64,000 nt of DNA from Halolactibacillus miurensis (GTDB lineage Bacteria > Bacillota > Bacilli > Bacillales > Amphibacillaceae): contig NZ_FPAI01000009.1 in assembly GCF_900116255.1 (NCBI RefSeq), positions 44,051 to 108,050 of the forward strand, given 5' to 3'. The notes below the pieces were generated by a model. It worked only from the letters and a program-made list of their open reading frames with translations. It did not search any database and was not told the origin of the DNA. This document shows positions 33,699-43,152 of this stretch, one piece after another (within the stretch, counting starts at the first letter, position 1; each line of letters opens with the position of its first letter). The position numbers and the translations under genes are program-made.

Positions 33699-34266
33699 CA
33701 TGAGTTAGGTCACCTTCAGCAAATTTTTCGAGTAGTGCCTGAAACAAATAAAAGAGTGGGTGCCACTCATCATCTGCCAAGTTCTCTGTGATTGATGAGA
33801 AAATCTCGCTGTAATACCAGACTTGTTCTTCTCTTGAGCCGACAAAGTTGTGCCACATGGCCTCACCGTGGACCATCTCTTGGTCAATCATGGATTGTAA
33901 GTTATCGATTTTATCAGCGGCAATGAGTAGCTTCACATCATACGGAACAGATTTAAAGGCTTCAATACTATGTTCTTTTCGTTCTTTCCACGGGACGTGT
34001 TTATCAAGTTCCGTGACATAATCAACGTAAGTCTTTACGCCCCCACCGAATAAGTGTTCAATTTCTTCAAACGTACAGTCAGTGTCTTCAACTGTATCGT
34101 GTAGTAGGGCAGCAATCACAATCTCAGCGTCGCAATCATGTTCTTGTAGCAACATCGCCACCCGGTATGGATGAGCGATAAATGGGGTTTTATCTACTTT
34201 TCTTACTTGGTCTCTATGTTTATTGGCCGCGTAGGTAATGGCTCGCATTAAGTTATTTCTGATCAT
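33694..34266 (-). CDS. HD-domain phosphohydrolase (RelA/SpoT hydrolase-like, Mesh1 type)
   Basis: A 190-residue single-domain protein with the metal-binding HD pattern: AANKHRDQVRK, AHPYRVAMLL, ALLHDTVEDTDCTFEEIE and later AADKIDNLQSM. This arrangement is that of ppGpp hydrolase domains of Rsh proteins and small Mesh1-like hydrolases, but substrate could be another nucleotide. ATG behind AGAGGGGGA. Single gene ahead of the broken gene. Confidence 0.85.
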   Translation of the reverse strand: MIRNNLMRAITYAANKHRDQVRKVDKTPFIAHPYRVAMLLQEHDCDAEIVIAALLHDTVEDTDCTFEEIEHLFGGGVKTYVDYVTELDKHVPWKERKEHSIEAFKSVPYDVKLLIAADKIDNLQSMIDQEMVHGEAMWHNFVGSREEQVWYYSEIFSSITENLADDEWHPLFYLFQALLEKFAEGDLTHE

Positions 34267-34503
34267 GGTTTGTCCCCCTCTAGGCTAGCTGGTGCATTGT
34301 ACATTTATGAGTATGAGTTAGTGGTGATACTTTTTTCTTTGTCTTATCAAGTAGGTATCAGATACGTTAAAATGTCTCATTTACTTTTTGCGCTTATATG
34401 ATAAGCTCTACACATCTATTATAACTTTTATTGCATGAAGTGAAAAGAAAAAGGGAAAGAAACAGAAGAGGGGCAACGAATTTAGTGAAATGAGGCCACA
34501 ACA

Positions 34504-35649
34504 ATGAAAAAAATAATTCAGATCATAAGCTTATTCATACTTGTCATGACTTTAACCGCTTGTTCTGAGAGTTTTAGCGGAACGGCAAAGAATTCAAGTG
34601 GTGAGATTGAGTTTGTAAGCAAAGAAAAACCCCTGCCTAATTTTCTTGTAACAAGGTCAGTTCGTATAGGTGCGTTTGGTGATATGCTCATTCACAGTCG
34701 CGTCTATAATGATGCCAAAGTTGAAGGTGGTTATGATTTCACCCCGATGGTTGAAGGCGTGATGCCGTACCTCGATCGCTATGATTTACTAACAGCCAAT
34801 CAAGAAACGATGATTGGTGGGGAGAGTCATGGTTTATCGACTTACCCTCAGTTTAATAGCCCGAAAGAAGTAGGTGATCTCCTCAAAGTGATGGGCGTCG
34901 ACCTCGTTAATCTTGCCAATAATCATACGCTTGACCGTGGTGAAGGTGTGATTCAGTCGGCTTTAGCATACTGGGATCAGTTAGCTATTCCTTATGTAGG
35001 TAGTTATAAAGACGAAGCGGATGAAGATAGGTTACGGGTCGTTGAAAAGAATGACATTACCTTCGCATTCTTAGGCTATACTTACGGCACAAATGGTATT
35101 CCGGTCCCAAGCGGGAAATCACATCTCGTTTCATTGATCGATGAAGGACGCATGTTAATAGATGTTGAAGTGGCGAAAGAAGAAGCTGATGTTGTCGTGA
35201 TGCACCTTCATTTCGGACAAGAGTATCAGCGCACCCCAAACGACGAACAACAGCAATTGGCTAAGCAAATGATAGAGCACGGTGTTGATATTATTTTTGG
35301 CCATCACCCGCACGTCTTACAGCCAGCAGAATGGATTGAACGAGAAGACGGGACAAGGGGCTTTGTGATTTATTCGCTCGGAAACTTCTTATCTGGTCAA
35401 GACGAACTGTATCGTCAAATCGGAGGGATTGTCAATGTGACGGTTGAAAAAACGGGCGACAATATTCAGCTAAAAGAACCGGAAATGTTGTTGACCTATG
35501 TTCACTTTAATCAAAAAGTGCCGAGACAGTACCGCGTTCATCCACTAGCGGATGTGACAGATGATATGCTTTTAAATCATGAAGCGATTGAACAAGAACT
35601 GAAACAACATTATACGGAGTGGATGCCAGAGATGACGTTTATTGAATAA
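34504..35649 (+). CDS. CapA-family lipoprotein, metallophosphatase fold
   Basis: A 381-residue exported lipoprotein (signal peptide, lipobox LTACSE) with a PGA_cap/CapA domain: metal ligands in GAFGDMLIHSRVY, NLANNHTLDRG, VMHLHFGQEY and IFGHHPHVLQP. CapA-like enzymes act outside the membrane in poly-gamma-glutamate or peptide metabolism, but no pgs/cap genes are adjacent here, so the substrate is open. Single gene with its own terminator. Confidence 0.88.
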   Translation: MKKIIQIISLFILVMTLTACSESFSGTAKNSSGEIEFVSKEKPLPNFLVTRSVRIGAFGDMLIHSRVYNDAKVEGGYDFTPMVEGVMPYLDRYDLLTANQETMIGGESHGLSTYPQFNSPKEVGDLLKVMGVDLVNLANNHTLDRGEGVIQSALAYWDQLAIPYVGSYKDEADEDRLRVVEKNDITFAFLGYTYGTNGIPVPSGKSHLVSLIDEGRMLIDVEVAKEEADVVVMHLHFGQEYQRTPNDEQQQLAKQMIEHGVDIIFGHHPHVLQPAEWIEREDGTRGFVIYSLGNFLSGQDELYRQIGGIVNVTVEKTGDNIQLKEPEMLLTYVHFNQKVPRQYRVHPLADVTDDMLLNHEAIEQELKQHYTEWMPEMTFIE

Positions 35650-35704
35650 TTTGAGGGAATAAGTCGTTATCCGGTAATATAGGAAGCAACGATGACCAAA
35701 TGGA

Positions 35705-35732
35705 AAAGAGAGCTAAAGGGCTCTCTTTTTTC
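35705..35732 (+). terminator. Terminator of the CapA-like gene
   Basis: A 9-bp stem AAAGAGAGC / GCTCTCTTT running into a T run. Confidence 0.85.
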
Positions 35733-36040
35733 GTTATAGAAAAAATGGAAATCTTATATATGCCAAGATGTGAATAGACCTTGGAAAGTTAAAAGATGAT
35801 TGTCAGTTATGAAAGCGGTGAAAGAGATTATATATGATTATCTAATCAATTTTAATACACCCTCACGGATTTTTAATGTCGGGATGACCAGGAATATATT
35901 TAAATTTTGTAAACAAAAAGGAAAAAATATGTTAAAATACGTATGAATGAAAGTTGATCATTTAGAGCGAGAAGACGCCTTCCTCAAGGGTTCGTTAGAA
36001 TATTAGATGGGGGTAGTTCAATTAGGAGGATGAGGTACTA
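35733..36040. other. Gene-free stretch upstream of a lipoprotein gene
   Basis: No supported gene. An AT-rich segment near 35905-35940 with GTTAAAAT could be a promoter for the following lipoprotein gene, but no convincing -35/-10 pair is present. Confidence 0.3.
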
Positions 36041-36682
36041 ATGAGACGGTCTGTATGTATTTTTCTTGGTATGCTTATGTTAGTTTTGGTAGGTTGTAGT
36101 AACGAGGCTCTAGTAGAAGAACAAAAAAGTACGTTAGAAGCGCAAAGAAGTATGCTAAAACAATTAGATCAACAAATTGTTGAACTAGAAGAAACGATTA
36201 AGGAAAAGCAAAAGATAATCGAGCAACATGAAGATGAATTTTCTTATTTGAACACCCTCTCCCAATCAGAATTAGAAGCATATAAATTATTCGCAGAAGA
36301 AAAGAAAATAGAACATTTATCACAATTTTCACCTGAGAACATCTTATTGGTTTACTATCATTCTGTCGTCATTGGTGATATAGATGCGATCTACACACTC
36401 ACATATAATGATGGGACATTACCTGACCTTGTTACATTTCAACAAACATATACTAAAGAAGGTTTGCTTATGAAGGACCTAAACAGTGCGGCAACGTTCA
36501 GATACTATCATACAATCGAAGTTAGGGAAGAAAATCAAACAGATAAAGACGCATTCGTAGAATTGAGGATCAGTTACGGGAAGTTTAATAAATCGATTAT
36601 TTATGGATTGAAGAAAGAATCAGGCATTTGGAAAATGGATATGCTACCCTATTTTAGGGACTTAGAAGAAAAAAGTCAGTAA
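36041..36682 (+). CDS. Lipoprotein with N-terminal coiled coil, unknown function
   Basis: The 213-residue product has a signal peptide with lipobox (LVGCSN), then a charged coiled coil (about 28-75, rich in E, K, Q, L) and a C-terminal alpha/beta part (ILLVYYHSVVIGDIDAIYTLTYND) that resembles an NTF2-like fold. I do not recognise the family. AGGAGGATGAGG upstream. Confidence 0.75.
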   Translation: MRRSVCIFLGMLMLVLVGCSNEALVEEQKSTLEAQRSMLKQLDQQIVELEETIKEKQKIIEQHEDEFSYLNTLSQSELEAYKLFAEEKKIEHLSQFSPENILLVYYHSVVIGDIDAIYTLTYNDGTLPDLVTFQQTYTKEGLLMKDLNSAATFRYYHTIEVREENQTDKDAFVELRISYGKFNKSIIYGLKKESGIWKMDMLPYFRDLEEKSQ

Positions 36683-36844
36683 AAATTCTCTCATTCTGTT
36701 TAAAAAAGCGTTAGCTGATGGATGATGCTCTCTGCCTAGGTCGTTTCAAATCAAACGAATAAAATGGCCGCAACAGTCGCAACATGAATTGAAAAAAGAA
36801 GCAGGGCTTCCTCAACTAGAGATAGATATTGTTCAATTGGAGGG

Positions 36845-37036
36845 ATGATGTTGGATAGATTCTTGTTTGTTTTTGGTCTTGTCGTTTTTCTTATTTGTGT
36901 TATATTTTTTGTGATGAATGTTTTCACGCAATATTATGGATTATCGTTTATTTTATCCGTGTTTGGCATGCTAAATGCCAGTATTGCTATCGGTGTTTCT
37001 GAAATATTAAGAGCGTTACAATTAAAGAACAAATAA
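36845..37036 (+). CDS. Small two-helix membrane protein
   Basis: About 61-63 residues with two hydrophobic helices (FLFVFGLVVFLICVIFFVMN and LSFILSVFGMLNASIAIGV) and a short basic tail. GGAGGG ends at 36844, so the first two ATGs are too close. The TTG at 36851, 6 bases away, is the better start (MDRFLF). No family recognised. Confidence 0.55.
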   Translation: MMLDRFLFVFGLVVFLICVIFFVMNVFTQYYGLSFILSVFGMLNASIAIGVSEILRALQLKNK

Positions 37037-37127
37037 TACATGAATAGCATATTTAATACTTAACATGTGTATTTTAATTGGTAATCAGTCAATCAAAGCG
37101 TTGTTAGAGTTAATCACAGTAGATACT

Positions 37128-37150
37128 GGGGGCATTCGGCCCTCTTTTTT
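37128..37150 (+). terminator. Terminator after the small membrane protein gene
   Basis: A 6-bp GC-rich stem GGGGGC / GCCCTC with an ATTCG loop and TTTTTT. Confidence 0.7.
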
Positions 37151-37234
37151 GTTTCTAGTATCACTTGAATGAGATATTTGTTATAATAAGGAACAGTTTT
37201 AAAATACTATTTATGTATAAAGGGAAGTGTATGT

Positions 37235-38065
37235 ATGGAGTGGAGAAATATATACCGCGGTATGATGATGGGCGCAAGTGATGTGGTCCCCGGTGTCAGC
37301 GGTGGCACGATAGCTTTAGTGTTAGGTATTTACGATCAACTGATTTTATCGATTAACGGACTGTTTAGTAAGGAGTGGAAGAAACATTTAGGCTTTCTTA
37401 TTCCTTTAGGTATTGGTGTATTAACCGCGATTCTCGTGTTAGCGCAGGCAATCGAGTGGTTATTTGAACACCACCCAAGACCAACCCAATTTGCTTTTCT
37501 CGGGTTAATTTTAGGTGTCTTACCTTACCTATTTAAAAAAGCAGATAGTAAACATCAATTTAAAACGTATCACTATGTGTTACTCTTTATTGGTGTTGGG
37601 TTAGCGGCAATGATGGGCTTTTTAAAAGGCGATGAAGCTTTTGTTATTGAGACGATTACTCCAAGTGTTTACGGGTATTTAATGCTGGCGGGCTTTATCG
37701 CGAGTACGGCGATGATTTTACCGGGGATTAGTGGTTCACTTATTTTAGTCGTTATTGGGGCTTACGGTACCATTATTAATGCGGTCAATGAGATGAAACT
37801 AGATATCTTAATCGTTACCGCGATTGGGATTGGCTTTGGTATTATTACGATGAGCAAAGTGATTAAGTTTTTCTTAACGAATTATACGTATGCGACCTAT
37901 GCGGTCGTCATCGGACTAGTGATCGGATCGATTTATGTCATTTTCCCAGGGCTTCCTGTTGGGACGCTTGATTGGTTACTCAGTGTCGTGGCGTTTGGTT
38001 TTGGTTTAAGTCTCGCTTACATGTTAGGGCAGATGGAATATCAAGAGGTCTTAGAGACCGAATAA
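37235..38065 (+). CDS. DUF368 family membrane protein (PopT-like undecaprenyl phosphate flippase)
   Basis: A 276-residue polytopic protein with about eight helices and the signature MGASDVVPGVSGGTIALVLG, repeated near residue 162 as ILPGISGSLILVVIGAYG, the internal repeat of DUF368. Members (PopT) recycle undecaprenyl phosphate across the membrane and matter particularly at alkaline pH. Single gene with its own terminator. Confidence 0.92.
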   Translation: MEWRNIYRGMMMGASDVVPGVSGGTIALVLGIYDQLILSINGLFSKEWKKHLGFLIPLGIGVLTAILVLAQAIEWLFEHHPRPTQFAFLGLILGVLPYLFKKADSKHQFKTYHYVLLFIGVGLAAMMGFLKGDEAFVIETITPSVYGYLMLAGFIASTAMILPGISGSLILVVIGAYGTIINAVNEMKLDILIVTAIGIGFGIITMSKVIKFFLTNYTYATYAVVIGLVIGSIYVIFPGLPVGTLDWLLSVVAFGFGLSLAYMLGQMEYQEVLETE

Positions 38066-38070
38066 ATAAT

Positions 38071-38100
38071 AAGGTATAGTCAATGGACTATGCCTTTTTT
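38071..38100 (+). terminator. Terminator of the DUF368 gene
   Basis: Stem AAGGTATAGTC / GACTATGCCTT (one G-T pair) with TTTTTT. Confidence 0.82.
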
Positions 38101-38235
38101 GTCTACATGGTTAAGGCGCACGTTCATGGATGTTTCGGGCTTAAATAGGATTCTATATAAAGACGTATCACTTGGTACATCTAAGTTTTCCGCATATAAT
38201 GAATGAACAAAATAAAACATAGGAGTGACAATCAT

Positions 38236-39465
38236 ATGAGATTATGGAATAGATACAAAAATACCTCTTTAATCGCAAAAATGACAGTAGGTTTCGTATT
38301 AGGTATACTTGTTGGCGTCATAGTGGGGCCTCAAGCGGAGATCATTAAACCACTTGGTACTGTATTAATCAATCTATTAAGCATGATTGCGACACCGGTC
38401 GTCTTTTTGACGGTTGTACTCGCCGTAAACAAAATGAACCCTAAAGAATTAGGCAGAACGGGTGGGAAGTTGATTTTATATTATGGCACAACAACGGCTG
38501 CTGCGGTTTTAATCGGACTCGGCTTAGCGCTTTGGATTAACCCGGGCGAATCTTTATCTTTGCCGAATGTTTCAGTAGATAATCCGACCAACCCAAGTCT
38601 GTAGCAAGTTCTTTTAAATATCGTTCCGAGTAATATCTTTACTGCTTTTAGTGAAGGCAACTTAATGGCGATTCTTTTTCTTGCGGTCATTGTTGGCTTT
38701 ACTATGTCGCATATGATGTTTTCACATGATGAAAAGATGAAAAAGTACGGTCACTATTTACAAGATTTTTTTGAAGTGGCGAATACATTATTTTTCAACA
38801 TTTTAAAAGGTATTCTACTTTATGCCCCAATCGGTATCTTTGCGATTGCCGCATCGACCTTTGGAACACAGGGCTGGGATACCTTTACTTCATTACTTAA
38901 ATTCACGGGTGTTTTCTATCTTGGGCTTGTGTTACTTTGGGTATTCATATATACAGGTATCCTTTGGATGTTCAAGATACCGATTCGACATTTTTATACA
39001 CAAACAAGAGAAGCTTTTACCACTGCCTTTTTCACATCGAGCAGTATTGCCACTTTACCAATTGCGATGGAAAGTGCTAAAAAGGCAGGTATATCAGACA
39101 AGATTGTTAATTTCAGTTTACCATTAGGAGCTGTGTTTAATTCTGATGGAGGTGCCCTTCGAATGGGGGCGTCGATTGTATTCGCTGCAAATGTGACCGG
39201 TGCCAACTTTTCTTTAGTCGACCTTGTTACTATTGTTATTATCGGAACGCTTCTTTCAATTGGCACAGCCGGTATCCCGGCAGCAGGGCTTGTGACCTTA
39301 GCCGCTGTATTAACCCTTTTTGATTTACCGTTAGAAGTTGTGTCACTCATCGCTGGTGTTGATGCTCTTATAGGAATGGGGGGGACAGCATCAAACGTTG
39401 TCGGAGATATCATAGGAGCGGCAGTCGTGGATAAATCAGAAAATAAGGCAGCAAACAGCCGTTAA
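38236..39465 (+). pseudogene. Dicarboxylate/amino acid:cation symporter split by an in-frame TAG
   Basis: The 409-codon frame encodes a DAACS (GltP/DctA) family symporter. The first part carries helices from LIAKMTVGFVLGILVGVIVG. The second part carries the serine-rich FFTSSSIATLPIAM loop, the NSDGGALRMGASIVFAAN substrate region and IGMGGTASNVVGD. A single TAG (38602-38604, codon 123) interrupts it, while both sides stay in the same frame and look otherwise intact. A CAG-to-TAG change (CTG TAG CAA) would explain it. The ATG at 38236 has TAGGAGTG upstream. A recent nonsense mutation, a sequencing error, or suppression are the options. Confidence 0.85.
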
Positions 39466-39496
39466 TGCGTTGTTGTAGCCAAAAGGAGTGGGGAAA

Positions 39497-39991
39497 ATGA
39501 TTCGCTTAGCAACACATTCAGACCTTGATCGTATTATGGTTATTGTGAATGAAGTTATTAAGGAGATGCATGTGCGCGGAAGTCAACAGTGGTCAACAGA
39601 CTATCCTAAACGTGCGGATTTTATACAAGATATCAACAAGCGTGAACTGTATGTTTATGAACAAGCAGGTGAAGTCGCGGGTATGTGTGCCTTTAGCGAA
39701 ACAGGTCACGCGGAATATTCACTGATTCCTTTTTCAACGACTAACGCCTTAACAATTAAACGACTGGCGATTAGCCCTCGGTACAGAAATAAAGGCATTA
39801 GTCATCAATTTATTGAGGCAATCAAACGAGTGGCGGACGAAAAGAACAAACAGGCCATTAATGGGGATACCTTTAAAAACAATCCTGACGCTCAAGCATT
39901 TTTCTTAAAACATGACTTTTGTTTTATCGCAGAACGTCCAGATGATGAAGGAGATGTCCCTCTCTATTATTATGAGTTGACATTGAAGTAA
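39497..39991 (+). CDS. GNAT family N-acetyltransferase
   Basis: The 164-residue product starts MIRLATHSDLDRIMVIVNEV. The acetyl-CoA region is IKRLAISPRYRNKGISHQFIEAI, where the usual R-x-x-G-x-G/A is R-N-K-G-I-S. A C-terminal FFLKHDFCFIAERP follows. AAGGAG lies 9 bases before the ATG at 39497. Substrate unknown. Confidence 0.85.
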   Translation: MIRLATHSDLDRIMVIVNEVIKEMHVRGSQQWSTDYPKRADFIQDINKRELYVYEQAGEVAGMCAFSETGHAEYSLIPFSTTNALTIKRLAISPRYRNKGISHQFIEAIKRVADEKNKQAINGDTFKNNPDAQAFFLKHDFCFIAERPDDEGDVPLYYYELTLK

Positions 39992-40076
39992 GTACGACGA
40001 AGAAAGATGCGAAACGATCCATCATGCTTATACCGAGATAGAGATAAGATAATGAACAAAGAAGGTGAGAGGTTAT

Positions 40077-40760
40077 ATGGCGATATTAACAGTGGAAGAT
40101 TTAACGGTCAAACAAGGCGAGACACTAGCCTTAAATGGGATGAATTTATCTGTTGAAACAGGTGAAGTTGTTGCGTTAATCGGTCATAATGGAGCAGGGA
40201 AATCAACCTTTTTTAAAACCGTCATGGGCATGATTGACCTAAGAGACGGAAGTATTGAAATAGATGGTTTCACGAAGGATAGCCTAGCTTATAAACAACG
40301 CGTCGTATACATACCGGAACAACCTTTCCTGTTGCCAGAACTCACAGTGTTTCAACATTTTCAACTATATCTTGAAAGTTATCAACAACATTCAGATGAG
40401 AAAGTAAACAAGATTCATGAATTAACTAGGCGATTTGAAATTGCGGATCAACTGGATCAATTCCCGCTCCAACTATCAAAAGGAATGAAACAAAAAGTTC
40501 AATTGATTGCGGGATTGATTATTGACGCACCGGTGTTATTGATTGATGAACCGTTTGTCGGACTGGATATCTATGCCCAACAAGAACTCACCTCAATCTT
40601 AATAGAAAAGAAACAAAAAGATCAAGCGGTTATTTTAACGACCCATCAATTCGATCAATTAGAAGGGGTTATGGACCGTTATGTCATGTTACACCAAGGT
40701 AAGGTGATAAAAGAAGGCGACCGGACCGATTTAGGTGAACTAAAAAGGCGGTTTGATTAA
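40077..40760 (+). CDS. ABC transporter ATPase (EcsA-like)
   Basis: A 227-residue ATPase with Walker A GHNGAGKSTFF, signature LSKGMKQKVQLIAGL, Walker B VLLIDEPFVGLD and switch TTHQFDQLE. The ATG at 40077 has GGTGAGAGG nearby. It precedes a large permease with a one-base overlap and then a MarR regulator, so it is likely an exporter with its own repressor. Confidence 0.88.
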   Translation: MAILTVEDLTVKQGETLALNGMNLSVETGEVVALIGHNGAGKSTFFKTVMGMIDLRDGSIEIDGFTKDSLAYKQRVVYIPEQPFLLPELTVFQHFQLYLESYQQHSDEKVNKIHELTRRFEIADQLDQFPLQLSKGMKQKVQLIAGLIIDAPVLLIDEPFVGLDIYAQQELTSILIEKKQKDQAVILTTHQFDQLEGVMDRYVMLHQGKVIKEGDRTDLGELKRRFD

Positions 40761-42193
40761 TGCGAAAAGAAACTATTAAGCAGTTCAGTCGCATTCATTG
40801 GCAACGGACAAAAAAACGTCACCACACGAATCGGGATATTATCACCATGGTCATTGATCCTGTCACTGCCTTTTACCTTATTCCGTTTGTCATAATCGGT
40901 GGCCTAATCATACGTGATGCGTTAATGACCTATCAACCGTTATTACAGACGGTGAGTGACACGATTTTTAACCGTGACATACTGATTTTTGGGTTAGTCG
41001 TGGGGCAGATTGGCTTATTTAAAAAAACGCCAATTTTACCTTATAGTTCGAGTGAACGGTTGATGGAATATGTAAGTCATAGGCGGCGTGATATGTTTAT
41101 ATTACTCTGGTTAAAGCGTGTCGCGTTTTATCTAGGACTAGATATTTTTATTGCCAGTGTCTTATTGTTGGTATTTCCTCTATATTCGGAGCAAATCGTG
41201 GGCCTTATACTCGTTGTGATCATCACACAGATCAGTCTGATTATCCCACGCGTCTATTTATCGACGATGATTGGTTGGCGTGGTTTTTTAGAACGATTGC
41301 TTATTCAACTGGCTGTTTTATCTACTATTGTCTCCTTAGCTGTTTCAACAGGTGAGAAGAGACTGGGTATTATCGTCTTTTTAATCCTCATACTATTTAT
41401 CGCGCAAGTACTCGGCTTCACTTATATCGAAGAAGTAAACGATTTAGATTACATTATGAGTGTCAGTGATTATATGAGTTACCGGACGGTTTTAAGCAAG
41501 GTGTTTTTCTCGAAAACAGCGGTGAAAGATGTGCCAATCAAAAGCCATAAATGGTATGAAAAGAGGCGGTATCAAAAGCGATTGACGAAGCAGACCATGT
41601 GGAAATTATATGCGCGGCTTATTTGGCAACACCTGTCAGAGAATATGACGACAATTTTTCAAATGGTGATACAACTGGTGGTCATTGTCGCGCTGCTCTC
41701 TCTACAAGGACCGATGTTTTTACGTGTGGGGATCGTGCTAGTGGTGTTGTTGTTTAGTCGGATGTATCATGTGATATTTCAAGCTATCTTTGACCGTCCA
41801 TTGTTAAAAACCTTACCGCTTAGACAGGGTCCGTGGTCACGGTACTATGGTCTTTTCTCAACCTTTTCGCTCATAGTATGGGTGTTAGGTCTGATTGGTT
41901 ATTCTCATTTATTCTATCCTGAGGCATTTACAACACTGGAATCCTTTACATTTCTTTTAATCACGGTTATATTAAATCGTGAGTGGTTAAACCGAGTAAT
42001 AAAGAAATTTTCAACGAAAAGGCCTAAAGAGACTATGGTCTTTCGTTTATGTTTTATCTATATGGTCGGGTATGGTGTCACGTTTGTCACCTACGCCCCC
42101 ATTGTATATGGGCTGGCATCTGTGATTACTGGTTTAACAATATTAGAGCTGATATCTAAGAGGTTTAGGAGCGAAAAACATGACACAAGATAA
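40760..42193 (+). CDS. ABC transporter permease (EcsB-like, 477 residues)
   Basis: A highly hydrophobic protein with roughly ten membrane helices in two bundles separated by a basic cytoplasmic loop (KSHKWYEKRRYQKRLTKQTM). It starts on the last base of the ATPase stop. General layout resembles EcsB, but sequence identity is not obvious to me, so the family is tentative. The substrate is unknown. Confidence 0.75.
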   Translation: MRKETIKQFSRIHWQRTKKRHHTNRDIITMVIDPVTAFYLIPFVIIGGLIIRDALMTYQPLLQTVSDTIFNRDILIFGLVVGQIGLFKKTPILPYSSSERLMEYVSHRRRDMFILLWLKRVAFYLGLDIFIASVLLLVFPLYSEQIVGLILVVIITQISLIIPRVYLSTMIGWRGFLERLLIQLAVLSTIVSLAVSTGEKRLGIIVFLILILFIAQVLGFTYIEEVNDLDYIMSVSDYMSYRTVLSKVFFSKTAVKDVPIKSHKWYEKRRYQKRLTKQTMWKLYARLIWQHLSENMTTIFQMVIQLVVIVALLSLQGPMFLRVGIVLVVLLFSRMYHVIFQAIFDRPLLKTLPLRQGPWSRYYGLFSTFSLIVWVLGLIGYSHLFYPEAFTTLESFTFLLITVILNREWLNRVIKKFSTKRPKETMVFRLCFIYMVGYGVTFVTYAPIVYGLASVITGLTILELISKRFRSEKHDTR

Positions 42194-42659
42194 ACATGAA
42201 TATGAGAAGAAAAAACAAGACCCGTCACTGAAACTGTTTGTTGTCTTATCAAAAGCTTATCGTGCCGTGAGTGATCAAGTTGCCGATGATATTAGGAGTA
42301 AAGGTCTCAATACGACAGATTTCGGCGTATTAGAACTGTTGTATCATTCAGGTGATCAACCGCTACAAAAAATCGGGGATAAAATACTGCTTGCGAGCGG
42401 CAGTATTACCTATGTCGTAGATAAATTGGAAAAGAAGGGGCTAGTAAAACGGACCCAATCAGAGAAGGATCGCCGGGTCACCTATGCCTCGATTACAGAC
42501 GCAGGTGTAGCATTACTTAATGATATCTTTCCGGATCACTGGAAACAAATTGAGCACATTACAGATGGACTAACAGAAGAAGAAAAACGACAAGCGATCA
42601 CATTGCTTAAAAAATTAGGCGCGTTTGCTGATCAGTTAAAAAAAGAGAGCGAATCTTAA
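42180..42659 (+). CDS. MarR-family transcriptional regulator
   Basis: A 159-residue winged helix-turn-helix regulator with the MarR core (LNTTDFGVLELLYHSGDQPLQ, ILLASGSITYVVDKLEKKGLV, RTQSEKDRRVTYASITDAG). It overlaps the permease gene by 14 bases, so it is co-expressed with the ABC genes and probably represses them or nearby genes in response to a small ligand. Confidence 0.92.
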   Translation: MTQDKHEYEKKKQDPSLKLFVVLSKAYRAVSDQVADDIRSKGLNTTDFGVLELLYHSGDQPLQKIGDKILLASGSITYVVDKLEKKGLVKRTQSEKDRRVTYASITDAGVALLNDIFPDHWKQIEHITDGLTEEEKRQAITLLKKLGAFADQLKKESES

Positions 42660-42682
42660 ATAGATGAGATTCGTTCTCTTTT
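42648..42682 (+). terminator. Terminator of the ABC-MarR operon
   Basis: Stem GAGAGCGAATCT / AGATTCGTTCTC (one mismatch) followed by TTTTT. Confidence 0.85.
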
Positions 42683-42836
42683 TATGTTTAAAACCAGGTC
42701 GATATGGCTATATAACTAATAGCTTAATTAATCAATGCATTCATGTTTAAATAATACGGAAAATACACATACTAGGGAAAAGTTTGATGTGAGAGAGACA
42801 TCATGAACTTGCACCATGGTTCGGAGGGGAATAGAA

Positions 42837-43076
42837 ATGGAAAAAGAAGTGCTTGTCTACGTCAGTGATGATTGTGATGAATGCGACCGGATGGTAGCAT
42901 TACTTGATCAAGAAGATGTGACTTATGAGTTGAAAAATATATCTGATGATAAAAAGCATTTACATGAGTTGCAAAAACACCATGTGTATGCGACACCTGC
43001 CCTCATTGTGAAAGGAAAGAAAGTACTCGGTTTTCAAGAACAACGCATTAAACAATTGTTAAACCGGTTATTATAA
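42837..43076 (+). CDS. Glutaredoxin-family thiol protein
   Basis: A 79-residue thioredoxin-fold protein: MEKEVLVYVSDDCDECDRMV with a CDEC active site, the cis-proline loop YATPALIV and a terminal helix QEQRIKQLL. NrdH/YruB-like small redoxins have this size. The ATG at 42837 has GGAGGGG upstream. The reductant and partner are unknown. Single gene. Confidence 0.88.
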   Translation: MEKEVLVYVSDDCDECDRMVALLDQEDVTYELKNISDDKKHLHELQKHHVYATPALIVKGKKVLGFQEQRIKQLLNRLL

Positions 43077-43080
43077 TGAA

Positions 43081-43107
43081 TACCGTCCATAACGTGGACG
43101 GTATTTT
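43081..43107 (+). terminator. Terminator of the glutaredoxin gene
   Basis: A 9-bp stem TACCGTCCA / TGGACGGTA with TTTTT. Confidence 0.88.
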
Positions 43108-43152
43108 TGTAGACAGTCAGTTAACAACAGACAATTGAAAGAAGGTCAAGAA

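Noticed and set aside
38590..38620. Programmed stop-codon readthrough in the symporter gene
   Set aside because: TAG CAA partly resembles a viral leaky-stop context, but that context acts in eukaryotic systems; a plain nonsense mutation or sequence error is more likely.
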